33,761 nt of DNA from Gammaproteobacteria bacterium (GCA_027452045.1 DAIDHH010000081.1:1-33761), one strand, 5' to 3'. Positions 1-9,088 are shown, counted from the first letter of the stretch. Made by a program: numbers and translations. Notes: generated from the sequence alone by a model not told the origin.

Positions 1-366
1 GGCGAGCAGATCCCGGACCTGTTCCGCCATGGGTTTGAGCGCGGGGTTGCCCGTGCGCTCCATGGCGGACACCGGATCGACGGTGGCGACCTCGACCTGC
101 TGATCGGCGGTCTCGCGTACGATGACGTTGCAGGGCAGGAGGACGCCGAGCTTGTCTTCGGCCATCAGGGCCTGGTGGGCGAAGCGGGGATTGCAGGCGC
201 CAAGGATGCGGTATTTCGCAATCTGCGCACCGATCTTGGTTTTGAGGGTGGCCTGCACGTCGATGTCGGTCAGCAGCCCGAAGCCCCGCTCCTTGAGCTC
301 TCGGGTGACCTCCGCCACGACCTCATCGAAGGGTTTGGACACCGTCCGCGCAATATAGTAGCTCAT
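1..366 (-). CDS. DUF302 domain protein, 3' end beyond the window
   Basis: An open frame begins with ATG at 366 and runs off the left edge, giving 122 codons without a stop. An AAGGAG Shine-Dalgarno sequence lies about 7 bases before the ATG. The protein begins MSYYIARTVSKPF and contains TDIDVQATLK, YRILGACNP and LGVLLPCNVIVRE, the order of conserved segments typical of DUF302 proteins (about 130 residues). The family's biochemical role is not established; members often sit near redox or metal genes. Only the last few residues should be missing. It is the most downstream visible gene of a minus-strand series with the SDR and aldo/keto reductase, from which it is separated by 153 bases. Confidence 0.85.
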   Translation of the reverse strand, partial: MSYYIARTVSKPFDEVVAEVTRELKERGFGLLTDIDVQATLKTKIGAQIAKYRILGACNPRFAHQALMAEDKLGVLLPCNVIVRETADQQVEVATVDPVSAMERTGNPALKPMAEQVRDLLA

Positions 367-465
367 CGGCTTCTCCTTTCGAGGATCGGGCCTGGGCACC
401 GCACCCGCTCAGGAAAACGATACGGGATCCACGGGTGAACCGGTATAGCGGCTTATCGCAGCACA

Positions 466-479
466 GCCCTCGCGAGGGC
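466..479. repeat. 14-base perfect palindrome, possible weak terminator
   Basis: The bases GCCCTCGCGAGGGC form a perfect palindrome in the 153-base gap between the SDR stop and the DUF302 start. A hairpin would have a 5-bp stem and a 4-base loop. No T-run follows on either strand, so termination is only a possibility. Confidence 0.3.
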
Positions 480-519
480 GAGCGCGCAGCTCGCGGCGGG
501 CCACCCTCGGCCGCTTACG

Positions 520-1266
520 TCAAAGCTCCTGGCGCGTGGGCCGGTAGAGGATCTCGTTGATGTCCACTTCCTCGGGCTGCCCGATGGCGAAGGCGACCGC
601 CCGCGCCAAGGAATCGGCGGGAATCGCCACGGCGTCGTAGAACTTGTGGATGTCCGTGTTGACGTCGGGCTCGGTGATGCTGTCGGGGAGCTCGGAGCTC
701 ACGGCACCGGGGGAGATGATCGTGGTGCGGATGTTGTAGGGCTTGACCTCCTGGCGAAGCCCCTCGGAGAGGACCCGTACGGCGGTCTTGGTGGCCGCAT
801 ACACCGAGCTTCCGGGGCGCACCTTGTGGCCGGCGACCGATGAGACGTTGATGATGTGCCCGGATTTGCGCCGCTTCATGTGCGGCAGCGCCGCGGCGAT
901 CCCGTACAGCACGCCTTTGATGTTGACGTCGATGGTGCGGTCCCAGTCCTCTATCTTGAGCCGCTCGAGCGGCGAGAGGGGCATGAGTCCGGCGTTGTTG
1001 ATCATCACATCGATACGGCCGTATTTCTCGACGGCGGTGTCGACCAGGCGCTTCACTTGATCGCTGTGCGTCACATCCGTCGTGACCGCGAGCGCCTTGC
1101 CGCCGCCCGCGATGAGCTCCGCGGCGAGCGCCTCGATGCGCTCCGCGCGGCGCGCGCCGAGCACGACGGTGGCGCCTTTCGTGCTCAAATGACGCGCCGC
1201 GGCCTCCCCGAGACCGCTGCTCGCGCCCGTGATGACGATGACCTTGCCCTGGATGTTTTCGCTCAT
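520..1266 (-). CDS. SDR family oxidoreductase
   Basis: A 248-residue classical short-chain dehydrogenase/reductase, which should catalyse NAD(P)-dependent alcohol/ketone conversion in the cytoplasm; the substrate cannot be read from sequence. It has the TGASSGLG nucleotide-binding motif at residues 13-20, NNAG at 90-93, Ser142/143 and the catalytic Tyr156-x-x-x-Lys160 (YAATK). The frame is open upstream to 1746, but the ATG at 1266 is chosen because it has AAGGAG 8 bases before it, begins a normal SDR N-terminus ([14 protein letters not shown]), and the upstream extension only shadows the aldo/keto reductase. It starts 32 bases after the reductase stop, so the two are probably cotranscribed. 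Confidence 0.93.
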   Translation of the reverse strand: MSENIQGKVIVITGASSGLGEAAARHLSTKGATVVLGARRAERIEALAAELIAGGGKALAVTTDVTHSDQVKRLVDTAVEKYGRIDVMINNAGLMPLSPLERLKIEDWDRTIDVNIKGVLYGIAAALPHMKRRKSGHIINVSSVAGHKVRPGSSVYAATKTAVRVLSEGLRQEVKPYNIRTTIISPGAVSSELPDSITEPDVNTDIHKFYDAVAIPADSLARAVAFAIGQPEEVDINEILYRPTRQEL

Positions 1267-1298
1267 GGCGTGGCTCCTTGAAGCGGGTGGGACCGGGC

Positions 1299-3019
<1,721 letters not shown>

Positions 3020-3429
3020 ACTGCAGCGTCCGACCTCCGATCGAAATCCTGCGGCTGATACGCCGGCGGCCCGTGTTGGTCACGAACACGCCCGGGATCT
3101 GCGTGGTGGTGCCTGCGTTGTAAGCCGCAGCGGCCGCTCCGGGTGCCACGGGCACTCGGAGCTTCCGCAGGGCTTCGACGCCGAGCGTTTCGAGGGTGCC
3201 CGCAGGAACAATGCTACCCGTCACCGAGCTCTTGCGAGTCTTGGCATATACCCCCGTCCCGATGCGAATGATCACACCACGGGCCTGAAGTGCCTTCAAT
3301 GCCTCACTAACCTGAGAGGCACTGCCGAGGCTCACGAGCTCCTGGCGCAGGACTACGTTACCGGCTCGCTGCTTGATCGCGCGCAGCATGCGCTCTTGCA
3401 GTGTCATGGTTCACCTCTTCGTGGCAACG

Positions 3430-3457
3430 ATTATAGTGACCATCCTCTAAATGTCAA
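3430..3457 (-). promoter_or_regulatory. Perfect-consensus sigma-70 promoter of the AbiE pair
   Basis: Read on the minus strand, TTGACA (3452-3457) and TATAAT (3430-3435) are separated by 16 bases and lie 23 bases before the antitoxin ATG. Both hexamers match the consensus exactly, which is rare in this GC-rich window. The AT-rich sequence further upstream (3458-3475) could act as an UP element. Strong promoters restrained by the antitoxin are common for such systems. Confidence 0.8.
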
Positions 3458-3487
3458 CCTTATTCTATTAAAAACAGGAGCTTATAG

Positions 3488-3640
3488 ATGCACAACTTGC
3501 CTGTTCATCAGCAAGCATTGCATGAAAGCACTCCCGAAAGGCGCCAAAAAATTGCGGTTAATCAGCGACTTATTGCCCCCGACTGTACGCCTGCGCTGGA
3601 GCTTCTTCCGGCCGAGTATGGGCTCGGCCTCTGGCGCTAG
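3488..3640 (+). CDS. Candidate 50-residue small protein divergent from the AbiE pair
   Basis: A short frame starting MHNLPVHQQALHESTPERR and ending EYGLGLWR then TAG. An AGGAG Shine-Dalgarno sequence sits 7 bases before the ATG, immediately next to the AT-rich upstream side of the AbiE promoter. I do not recognise the sequence. It is hydrophilic at the N-terminus with a Leu/Pro-rich end and no membrane segment. It could be a real small protein, a decayed remnant of a larger gene, or chance. The evidence is the ribosome site and position only. Confidence 0.35.
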   Translation: MHNLPVHQQALHESTPERRQKIAVNQRLIAPDCTPALELLPAEYGLGLWR

Positions 3641-3752
3641 CGCGTTATTAGTTCACTCCGGTGCTTTCTATGATTTCCGAGCGCGGCCAGTAGATTGGTC
3701 ATTGAATCAACATGCCTTTGGGCACCCGCGTAGTAACACCCGCAGGAACGAA
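3641..3752. other. Non-coding remainder of the gap before the tandem hairpins
   Basis: The stretch 3408-3859 has no confidently coding frame. Apart from the promoter, the small candidate ORF and the two hairpins listed separately, I see nothing identifiable. Its base composition is less GC-rich than that of flanking genes, consistent with an acquired segment around the toxin-antitoxin pair. Confidence 0.4.
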
Positions 3753-3784
3753 AACGCCTCTCCCGGATGAGCGGGAGAGGCGTT
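3753..3784 (-). terminator. Intrinsic terminator after the exported HETFE protein
   Basis: A perfect 12-bp stem (AACGCCTCTCCC and its complement) encloses an 8-base loop. On the minus strand it is followed by TTTTCGTT. It lies 76 bases past the stop of the exported protein gene, in the correct orientation. Confidence 0.75.
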
Positions 3785-3795
3785 CGGCTCGCCTG

Positions 3796-3827
3796 CCGCG
3801 GCCGGGGTCGATGCACCCCGGCCGCGG
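3796..3827 (-). terminator. GC-rich hairpin preceding the terminator
   Basis: A perfect 13-bp stem (CCGCGGCCGGGGT and its complement) with a 6-base loop, only 11 bases from the next hairpin. It has no T-run of its own. Together the two structures form a tandem terminator or 3'-end stabilising element for the gene ending at 3860. Confidence 0.55.
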
Positions 3828-3859
3828 GCAATCAATTTCCGAAGCGAGCGGTCGCCTCG

Positions 3860-5011
3860 CTAGAACTCATCACCTGGCGAGGTGGCACAGCCGTCCTGAG
3901 AGTCGCTGTACTCCGGCTGGATGGCATACCAGTGGCCGTTCAGGTTGACGGTGCTCGGATCGAAATACACCGTCGGGCTCGTGCCCGGTGTGGCCGGTGG
4001 CGCGGGATTCCACTGCAGGAAGCTGCACTCATCGCCAATCTCCTGGCCGAACATGGCGTTCGAGAGCTCGTTCCACCATCCGGTCGGCCAGTTGCCGGCG
4101 ACATTCGGGTCGGTGATGGTCTCGAAGGTCTCGTGCGAGAGCACGTTGTTGGTCGAGTCGACGAGCGATCCGTTCGGGGTGTCCGGCCGGACCGAGCAAC
4201 CGCCGACGTTCTGGAACGGCTCCACGGTGTAGAGCGTATCGCCGATGCCCGGGAGCTGCGCCAAGCCGTGATAGGCGCAGAACTGGAACGTGCTCGGATT
4301 GTCCGGCGAATAGCACGACTTGGCGCTCGAGCACTCGTCCTGTCCCGGGGGCAGGAAGACGTCGTAAATGGCGTGATAGCCGGAAGGCAGACCGAGCTCG
4401 GTCATCACGTAGTAGACGATCGTCTGCACATCCAGATCGGAGTACGTGGTCGTGCCCGTGTAGGGCGACTTCGACGGATACGAGACCTCGATGAGGTTGC
4501 GTGATGGCCGATAGCGATTGCCGTCGTGGGCGTGCGTGTATTGATCGACGATGTGAATGAAGCGGCTGCTGCCGAGGTCACTCAGGAACTGGCGCGGATG
4601 TCCCCAGCACGTCGCGATGGAGTCGCACGATCCGGAGGTCGGCGTGTTCACGAAGATGAGGATTTCCTGCGCGGATTGCACGACCTGGCCGCCGTGGTAC
4701 TGCAGGGTGCCCGGATAGCGCGTCGAGCTCCATCCCGGGAAATTGCCGCCGAATCCTGCTCCGCCGGGGCCGGCCATGGAGCCGAGGTGCGTGTTCAGGC
4801 GGCTGCGCCGCGTCGCCGCCCAGCCGGCCGGCGTGTTGGCCGGCATCAGGTGGGCGCCGGACTTTTGCGCATGACTTGCGAGGTAGGGGGCGAAACCCGA
4901 GGGGTTCACGGTCAGCTTGACTATGTGCTCCTGCTGCGCGTGGGCCGCTGCGCAGGCAAGGAACGCCGCCGCCACGGTGAGCGGCAGCCGGGTAAGACGC
5001 AAAGATGGCAT
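3860..5011 (-). CDS. Exported protein with zincin-like HETFE motif (EXORDIUM/phi-1-like pattern)
   Basis: A 383-residue protein with a clear signal peptide (MPSLRLTRLPLTVAAAFLAC, cut after AHA around residue 25). Residues 293-302 read HETFETITDP and 324-329 EIGDEC, with GWWNE between. This SHE-x-x-E-x-(I/V)TDP then E-(I/L)-GD-x-C arrangement resembles the conserved end of phosphate-induced protein 1/EXORDIUM proteins and predicted secreted zincins. The mature part has eight cysteines, which suggests disulphides. No catalytic activity is demonstrated by sequence. The frame extends five codons to a TTG at 5026, but ATG 5011 has GAGGAG 8 bases upstream and is preferred. Two tandem hairpins follow the gene. 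Confidence 0.8.
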   Translation of the reverse strand: MPSLRLTRLPLTVAAAFLACAAAHAQQEHIVKLTVNPSGFAPYLASHAQKSGAHLMPANTPAGWAATRRSRLNTHLGSMAGPGGAGFGGNFPGWSSTRYPGTLQYHGGQVVQSAQEILIFVNTPTSGSCDSIATCWGHPRQFLSDLGSSRFIHIVDQYTHAHDGNRYRPSRNLIEVSYPSKSPYTGTTTYSDLDVQTIVYYVMTELGLPSGYHAIYDVFLPPGQDECSSAKSCYSPDNPSTFQFCAYHGLAQLPGIGDTLYTVEPFQNVGGCSVRPDTPNGSLVDSTNNVLSHETFETITDPNVAGNWPTGWWNELSNAMFGQEIGDECSFLQWNPAPPATPGTSPTVYFDPSTVNLNGHWYAIQPEYSDSQDGCATSPGDEF

Positions 5012-5015
5012 TGTG

Positions 5016-5072
5016 CTACTCCTCAATTCGTGTCAATTCGTGTTGCTTCTGTGTGGCCGGATGATCCGTCAT
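5016..5072 (-). CDS. Possible 18-residue leader peptide
   Basis: A frame from ATG 5072 (GGGGGA about 7 bases upstream) to TAG at 5016-5018 encodes MTDHPATQKQHELTRIEE. Its last two sense codons are the GAGGAG Shine-Dalgarno sequence of the exported protein gene and its stop is 4 bases before that ATG. This suggests possible translational coupling. A chance ORF is equally possible. Confidence 0.25.
   Translation of the reverse strand: MTDHPATQKQHELTRIEE
5024..5043. repeat. Tandem direct repeat of 10 bases
   Basis: CAATTCGTGT occurs twice head to tail just upstream of the exported protein start. It overlaps the ribosome-binding region. It could be replication slippage or a regulatory repeat. 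Confidence 0.5.
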
Positions 5073-5426
5073 GGACGAGTCCCCCGGGCGCCCCGCCGTG
5101 GAGCTGACAACGTTCCTTTGGAAAGCAATGTTGTTCCTTAGTCGGAAATCAGGTGTCCGCTTCGTCCCCCTGAGCACAGGAGGAGTACTCCGGAAAGTTG
5201 GTCTTTTTCTGGCCGCCTCCCTGGTGCGGACAACTTGGTTGGCAATATAACCAAATCGCGCACGGTTTGCGCGCGCGACCCGTGTCATTTTCCGACTTTC
5301 GGCGCTCGCGCAGTGGCAGCGCGCCGCCCGGGGCGCGCGGCGAAATAGAGCTCCTCCTAGACGAGTGGCGCCGCCCGAACGGCACGCGAGCGGCGGATTT
5401 TTTTCTTCAGGCGCCCGGCACCGCGC
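5073..5426. other. Gene-less gap with palindromes and an orphan terminator
   Basis: No convincing protein frame is seen in this stretch. It holds an interrupted palindrome TTGGTT-8-AACCAA (5235-5254), a TATAAC hexamer at 5246-5251, a GC-rich hairpin around 5325-5350 (GCGCGCC/GGCGCGC), and a plus-strand terminator at 5369-5404. It must also contain the promoter for the minus-strand exported protein gene, which I could not place. A short non-coding RNA on the plus strand is possible. Confidence 0.4.
5369..5404 (+). terminator. Orphan plus-strand intrinsic terminator
   Basis: CGCCGC (5369-5374) pairs with GCGGCG (5390-5395), followed by G, A and seven T (5398-5404). The polarity is plus strand, yet no plus-strand gene ends here: both flanking genes run on the minus strand. 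The stem is only 6 bp with a 15-base loop, so strength is uncertain. Confidence 0.45.
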
Positions 5427-7667
5427 TCACGGGGCAAAGAGGCTGTACAGCTCGTCCTCTTGCGCGAAGTGCAGCGTCAGGATCGCATGCAGCCCGTAGA
5501 GCAGCCGGCGCAGGTCCCTGAGGTCCTCCGGCGCCGGGCCCTGCGGCGGCAGGTGCTCCACCAGGCGTCCGAGGAGCCGGCTCAGGCGCCGGATCTCGTT
5601 GTGCGTCTGGATGAGCGGGCCGGTGGGGTTCTCGCCCTTCAGCATCTTCTCGATGAGCGGATAGGCGGTCTGCTGCTCCTCGCTCTCATGGGGGAGGAGC
5701 TCGGTCTCGAGCATGTGGTACAGCTGCTCGAGCCGCACGCGCGCCTCGGCGGGCGGCAGGGTGTCGAGTTGCACGGCAAGCGTGGCGAGCTCGCTCACTC
5801 GGGGTCTGAGGGAGCGGTGGTGGGTCTCGAGACCCTCCGCGAGGCCGCGCAGCTCGGGCCTCCTGGCGGCCGCACCGCGCTCACCCCCGAGTGCCCGCAG
5901 GGCGTTCAAAATGACGAGGATGTCGATGACTTCCTGCAGCAGCGCGCCGGCCACCGGGGCGATGTAGCCCGCGGCGGCGAAGGCCATGGCCACCAGGGAG
6001 AGCCCCATGCCGGCGATCACGCTCTCAAGGGCGATCGCGCGGGTGCGCCGGGCAATGCGCACCGCCTGCGCGACCCCCTCGAAGCGGTCGGAGGTAAGGA
6101 CCACGTCAGCCGCTTCCGAGGCCGCCGTGGCGCCCCGTGCGCCCATCGCTATCCCGACATCGGCCAGCGCGAGCGCCGGCGCGTCGTTGATCCCATCGCC
6201 GATCATCGCGACGATCCCTTCCGAGCGCACCTGGCGAATGACTTCGACCTTCTCCTCGGGTGCGCGCTCTGCGAACACCCTGTCGACGCCGAGGACATCG
6301 CCGACGAGCTCGGCGACGTCAGGATGATCGCCGGTCACCAGGTGGATGCGCTCGATGCCGGCGCTTCTGAGCTCCCGCAGGACGCGTGCGGTCTCCGGAC
6401 GGATGGGATCATGCAGCAGCAACGCTCCGCAGAGCGTGCCGTCGATCGCGACGAACACGCCCGATGAGCCTTCCACCGCGGTACGCAGCTCCACCGAGCG
6501 CAGCGCCGCCGGGTCGCTCTCCGGCGCGACGAACCGCCTCTGGCCAACCGCGACACGGTGTCCCTCGATCTCCCCGCTGATCCCGCTCCCCATCTGCTCT
6601 TGCACCGCGCTGGGGAAGGTGAGGTCGAGACCGCGGTTGCGCGCCTCGGCGAGGATCCCCGGCGCAAAGGGGTGAACGGAGAGCTGCTCTAGGGAGGCGG
6701 CGCAGCGAATGAGCTCATCCGGGGAGTAGCTGCCCACCGTCTCCACGGCAACCACCTCCGGGCGGCCGGAGGTGGCCGTGCCCGTCTTATCGAGCACGAG
6801 CACGCGCGTTCGCGCGAGGGTCTCGAGCGCGGCGCCTCCCTTCATGATGATGCCACGGCGCGCGGCGCGCGAGATGCCAGCAATGATGGCCGCGGGAGCG
6901 GCCAGTATCAGTGGGCAGGGGGTGGCGACCACGAGCACCGCGAGCGCGCGCATGGGGCTCCCGGAGAGGATCCAGGCCGCGGCGGAGCCGATGAGGGTCA
7001 GGGCGAGAAAGGCGAACGCGTAACGGTCCGCGAGGCGCACGAACGGCGCCTTGGAGTTCTCCGCGGCGCGCACCAGACGGATGATGCCGGCGTAGGTGCT
7101 CTCGGAGGCGATCGCAGTCACCTGCAGCTCGAAGGGGCCCGAGCAATTGCTGCCGCCGCTGCGCACCGGGGTGCCGGGCTCGAGCCTGACGGGTCTTGAC
7201 TCGCCGCTGAGCGAGGACTCATCGAGCACCGCGGTGCCCGAGTGGATCATGCCGTCGACCGGCACGACTTCCCCCGGCTTGACCACCAGCAGATCGCCGA
7301 GGGCGATGTCATCGACCGGAATGTCGATGAAGGAATCGCCTTGCCGGCGGTGAGCGAATCTCGGCGCCCGCCTAAGGAGTGCGCTCAGCTCGCGTCGCGC
7401 CCGCGCGCTCGCAAAGGTCTCGAGCGCCGCACCACCCGTGAGCATCACGGCGATGACCGCCCCGGCCAGGTACTGGCGCAGCACCAGCGCGCCACCCATC
7501 GCGAGGATGGCGATGACATCGACCCCAACCTCCCCGCGCAGCAGCCGCATCGAGGCGGAGACCGTTGCGGAGATGAGTACGATGCCGGTGGCGGCGATGA
7601 GGGCGGCGCGGGCCGCTTGCGGCGCTCCGAGCGCGTGCGCCACAAGGCCAACGAGGAGGCCGAGCAA
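5427..7667 (-). CDS. P1B-type heavy-metal ATPase with C-terminal hemerythrin domain
   Basis: A metal-exporting P-type ATPase of the inner membrane. In the 746-residue form from TTG 7667, SGES (154-157) is the actuator loop, TPCPLI (249-254) the metal-binding motif in the membrane, DKTGT (293-297) the phosphorylation site, VHPF (341-344) the HP motif and GDGIND (490-495) the hinge motif. There is no N-terminal HMA domain. Residues about 605-746 form a hemerythrin-like bundle with His616/617, HESEE at 660, His689 and HFAQEDE at 733. This matches the P1B-5 group, of which the rhizobial Ni/Fe exporter Nia is the known example; metal choice here is inference. The frame stays open upstream to 7721, and residues there (LETYREYSLLGAALLG) complete the first membrane helix, so the true start may be CTG 7706. 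It is last in a three-gene operon. Confidence 0.9.
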   Translation of the reverse strand: MLGLLVGLVAHALGAPQAARAALIAATGIVLISATVSASMRLLRGEVGVDVIAILAMGGALVLRQYLAGAVIAVMLTGGAALETFASARARRELSALLRRAPRFAHRRQGDSFIDIPVDDIALGDLLVVKPGEVVPVDGMIHSGTAVLDESSLSGESRPVRLEPGTPVRSGGSNCSGPFELQVTAIASESTYAGIIRLVRAAENSKAPFVRLADRYAFAFLALTLIGSAAAWILSGSPMRALAVLVVATPCPLILAAPAAIIAGISRAARRGIIMKGGAALETLARTRVLVLDKTGTATSGRPEVVAVETVGSYSPDELIRCAASLEQLSVHPFAPGILAEARNRGLDLTFPSAVQEQMGSGISGEIEGHRVAVGQRRFVAPESDPAALRSVELRTAVEGSSGVFVAIDGTLCGALLLHDPIRPETARVLRELRSAGIERIHLVTGDHPDVAELVGDVLGVDRVFAERAPEEKVEVIRQVRSEGIVAMIGDGINDAPALALADVGIAMGARGATAASEAADVVLTSDRFEGVAQAVRIARRTRAIALESVIAGMGLSLVAMAFAAAGYIAPVAGALLQEVIDILVILNALRALGGERGAAARRPELRGLAEGLETHHRSLRPRVSELATLAVQLDTLPPAEARVRLEQLYHMLETELLPHESEEQQTAYPLIEKMLKGENPTGPLIQTHNEIRRLSRLLGRLVEHLPPQGPAPEDLRDLRRLLYGLHAILTLHFAQEDELYSLFAP

Positions 7668-7729
7668 CGCCGCCCCGAGGAGAGAGTATTCCCGGTAGGT
7701 CTCCAGGGATCCGCCGCGCGGTCAGCGCG

Positions 7730-8653
7730 TCACAGCGGTGGGCCGCCGTGCCGTGCGCGTTCGTCTTTGCCGTTGCCGCCTCGCGGCGGGGCATTGTTCT
7801 CTCGGCCCCGTTGCTGCGGCGGGCCACCGCGCTCAGGCGGGCCACCGCGCTGGGGCGCGCTGCGTCCGGCCGGCGGGTTCCCCCGAGGACCGCGAAAGCC
7901 GGGCGCCGGGGCGCCGGGGCGCTGCGCCTGCGGTCGGCCCGACTGCGGAGGCGCTACGCCTCGCGATGGCTCAGGCCGCCGGTACTCGGGGCGCCCGGCG
8001 GGCGGAGCACTGCGGCCGGGTGCGAACTGCCGGGGAGCGGGTGCCCCAGTGCGGTCCCGCCGGTCGCGCGGATGGTATGGGTAGAAGCGATTCTCGAGCG
8101 CGCGCTGCCGGGCGGGGTCCGGATAGCGGCCCTGTGGATACCCTCGCTGGTACTGGGGAAGGGGCGCGCGTGGCGGCACCGCGCGTCGGTCCCATCGATC
8201 CCACCCCCGCCGGTTGCTCTCCCACCGGGGTCCCCAGCGCTCCGCCCAGCGAGGCGGCGCCTCGCGGTTCCAGTGGAGGAAGTACGGGGGAGGGCGGCGG
8301 TAGTAGAGGATGGGGACCCTCAGGATGAAATCCGGAACACTCTCTGGCTGCACGAGGTACCAGGGGCCATCGTACCAGGTGCTCGAATACCACTCATCGC
8401 CCGTATAGACCCAGTAGAGGCCATCGTAGAAGAAGAGATTCGCGTCGAGGTCCGGCGCGTAGTACACCGGGTAGCCCGGTATGGGCATCAACTGCGGGTA
8501 GGTCGGCACGTTGATGCCGATCCTGACACCGGGAAGCGACACACCGAGGCCAAACTGCACCTGGGCGCTCGCGCCCGTACCGAGTCCCGCGAGCAGGAGT
8601 GTGGCGGCGATCGCCACCGGTGCGCGGGAAATCATCGATGTTCGAGCTGACAT
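7730..8653 (-). CDS. Exported protein with Pro/Arg/Gly-rich disordered tail
   Basis: A 307-residue protein with a signal peptide (cut after ASA near residue 30). Residues 31-130 form a Tyr/Trp-rich region (PGYPVYYAPDLDANLFFYDG, YWVYTGDEWY, WYDGPWYLV) seen in many small exported proteobacterial proteins of unknown function. Residues about 130-307 are low-complexity, rich in Pro, Arg, Gly and Gln, and likely disordered and strongly basic. ATG 8653 has GGGAGA 5 bases upstream. It lies 12 bases after the preceding gene and its stop is just before the ATPase frame, so it belongs to the metal ATPase operon. A periplasmic or cell-surface role tied to metal stress is an inference from position only. 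Confidence 0.8.
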   Translation of the reverse strand: MSARTSMISRAPVAIAATLLLAGLGTGASAQVQFGLGVSLPGVRIGINVPTYPQLMPIPGYPVYYAPDLDANLFFYDGLYWVYTGDEWYSSTWYDGPWYLVQPESVPDFILRVPILYYRRPPPYFLHWNREAPPRWAERWGPRWESNRRGWDRWDRRAVPPRAPLPQYQRGYPQGRYPDPARQRALENRFYPYHPRDRRDRTGAPAPRQFAPGRSAPPAGRPEYRRPEPSRGVAPPQSGRPQAQRPGAPAPGFRGPRGNPPAGRSAPQRGGPPERGGPPQQRGRENNAPPRGGNGKDERARHGGPPL

Positions 8654-8665
8654 GATTGTCTCCCA

Positions 8666-9088
8666 TCACCTGCGGCGCGAGCGGCTCCACAACGGGAGTC
8701 CCTGTGCATCGCGCAGCATGAGTGTCTCGTTGCCGCGTCTCACCTCGGCCGCGACCAGCACCACCTTGCCGTGGTAGGTGACCCGCGAGCCGGTGACCTC
8801 GATGGTGTCATGGGGCGCGATCCTGAGCGCCTGTTTGTCGATGTACCAGCTCGGGCCGAGGTGCACCGAGAGCTCGCCCGTGCGCGTCTTCAGCGTGAGG
8901 TGAATGCCCGCGAAGGGGCCCCTGCCGGCCACGCGCTCGATGGCGAGCACGCGACCCGAGACGGTCTCGATCGTCTGCGGATTGTAATACCTGCCGTAGG
9001 CGCGCCCAGCGCCCCCCTGGGCGAAGGCCCCGGAGGGGGCGATCAGGCCGGCGATGACCACGGCCAGCACTGCGATGAGGGTTTTCAC
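8666..9088 (-). CDS. Exported OB-fold-like protein of unknown function
   Basis: A 140-residue protein with a signal peptide (MKTLIAVLAVVIAG, cut after AFA near residue 23). The mature part (YYNPQTIETVSGRVLAIERV, LTLKTRTGELSVHLGPSWYI, DTIEVTGSRVTYHGK) has the alternating beta pattern of small OB-fold proteins often annotated as DNA-binding although they are exported. The start is GTG at 9088, with GAGGT about 6 bases upstream; no better ATG exists in frame. It is the first gene of the operon with the Tyr/Trp-rich exported protein and the hemerythrin ATPase. Its function is unknown; ligand or metal binding in the periplasm would fit the context. Confidence 0.78.
   Translation of the reverse strand: MKTLIAVLAVVIAGLIAPSGAFAQGGAGRAYGRYYNPQTIETVSGRVLAIERVAGRGPFAGIHLTLKTRTGELSVHLGPSWYIDKQALRIAPHDTIEVTGSRVTYHGKVVLVAAEVRRGNETLMLRDAQGLPLWSRSRRR

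Noticed and set aside
3860..5043. A riboswitch or TTGACA-type promoter just before the exported HETFE gene
   Set aside because: The TTGACA on the minus strand falls inside the tandem repeat and ribosome-binding region, too close to the start codon to act as a -35 for this gene.
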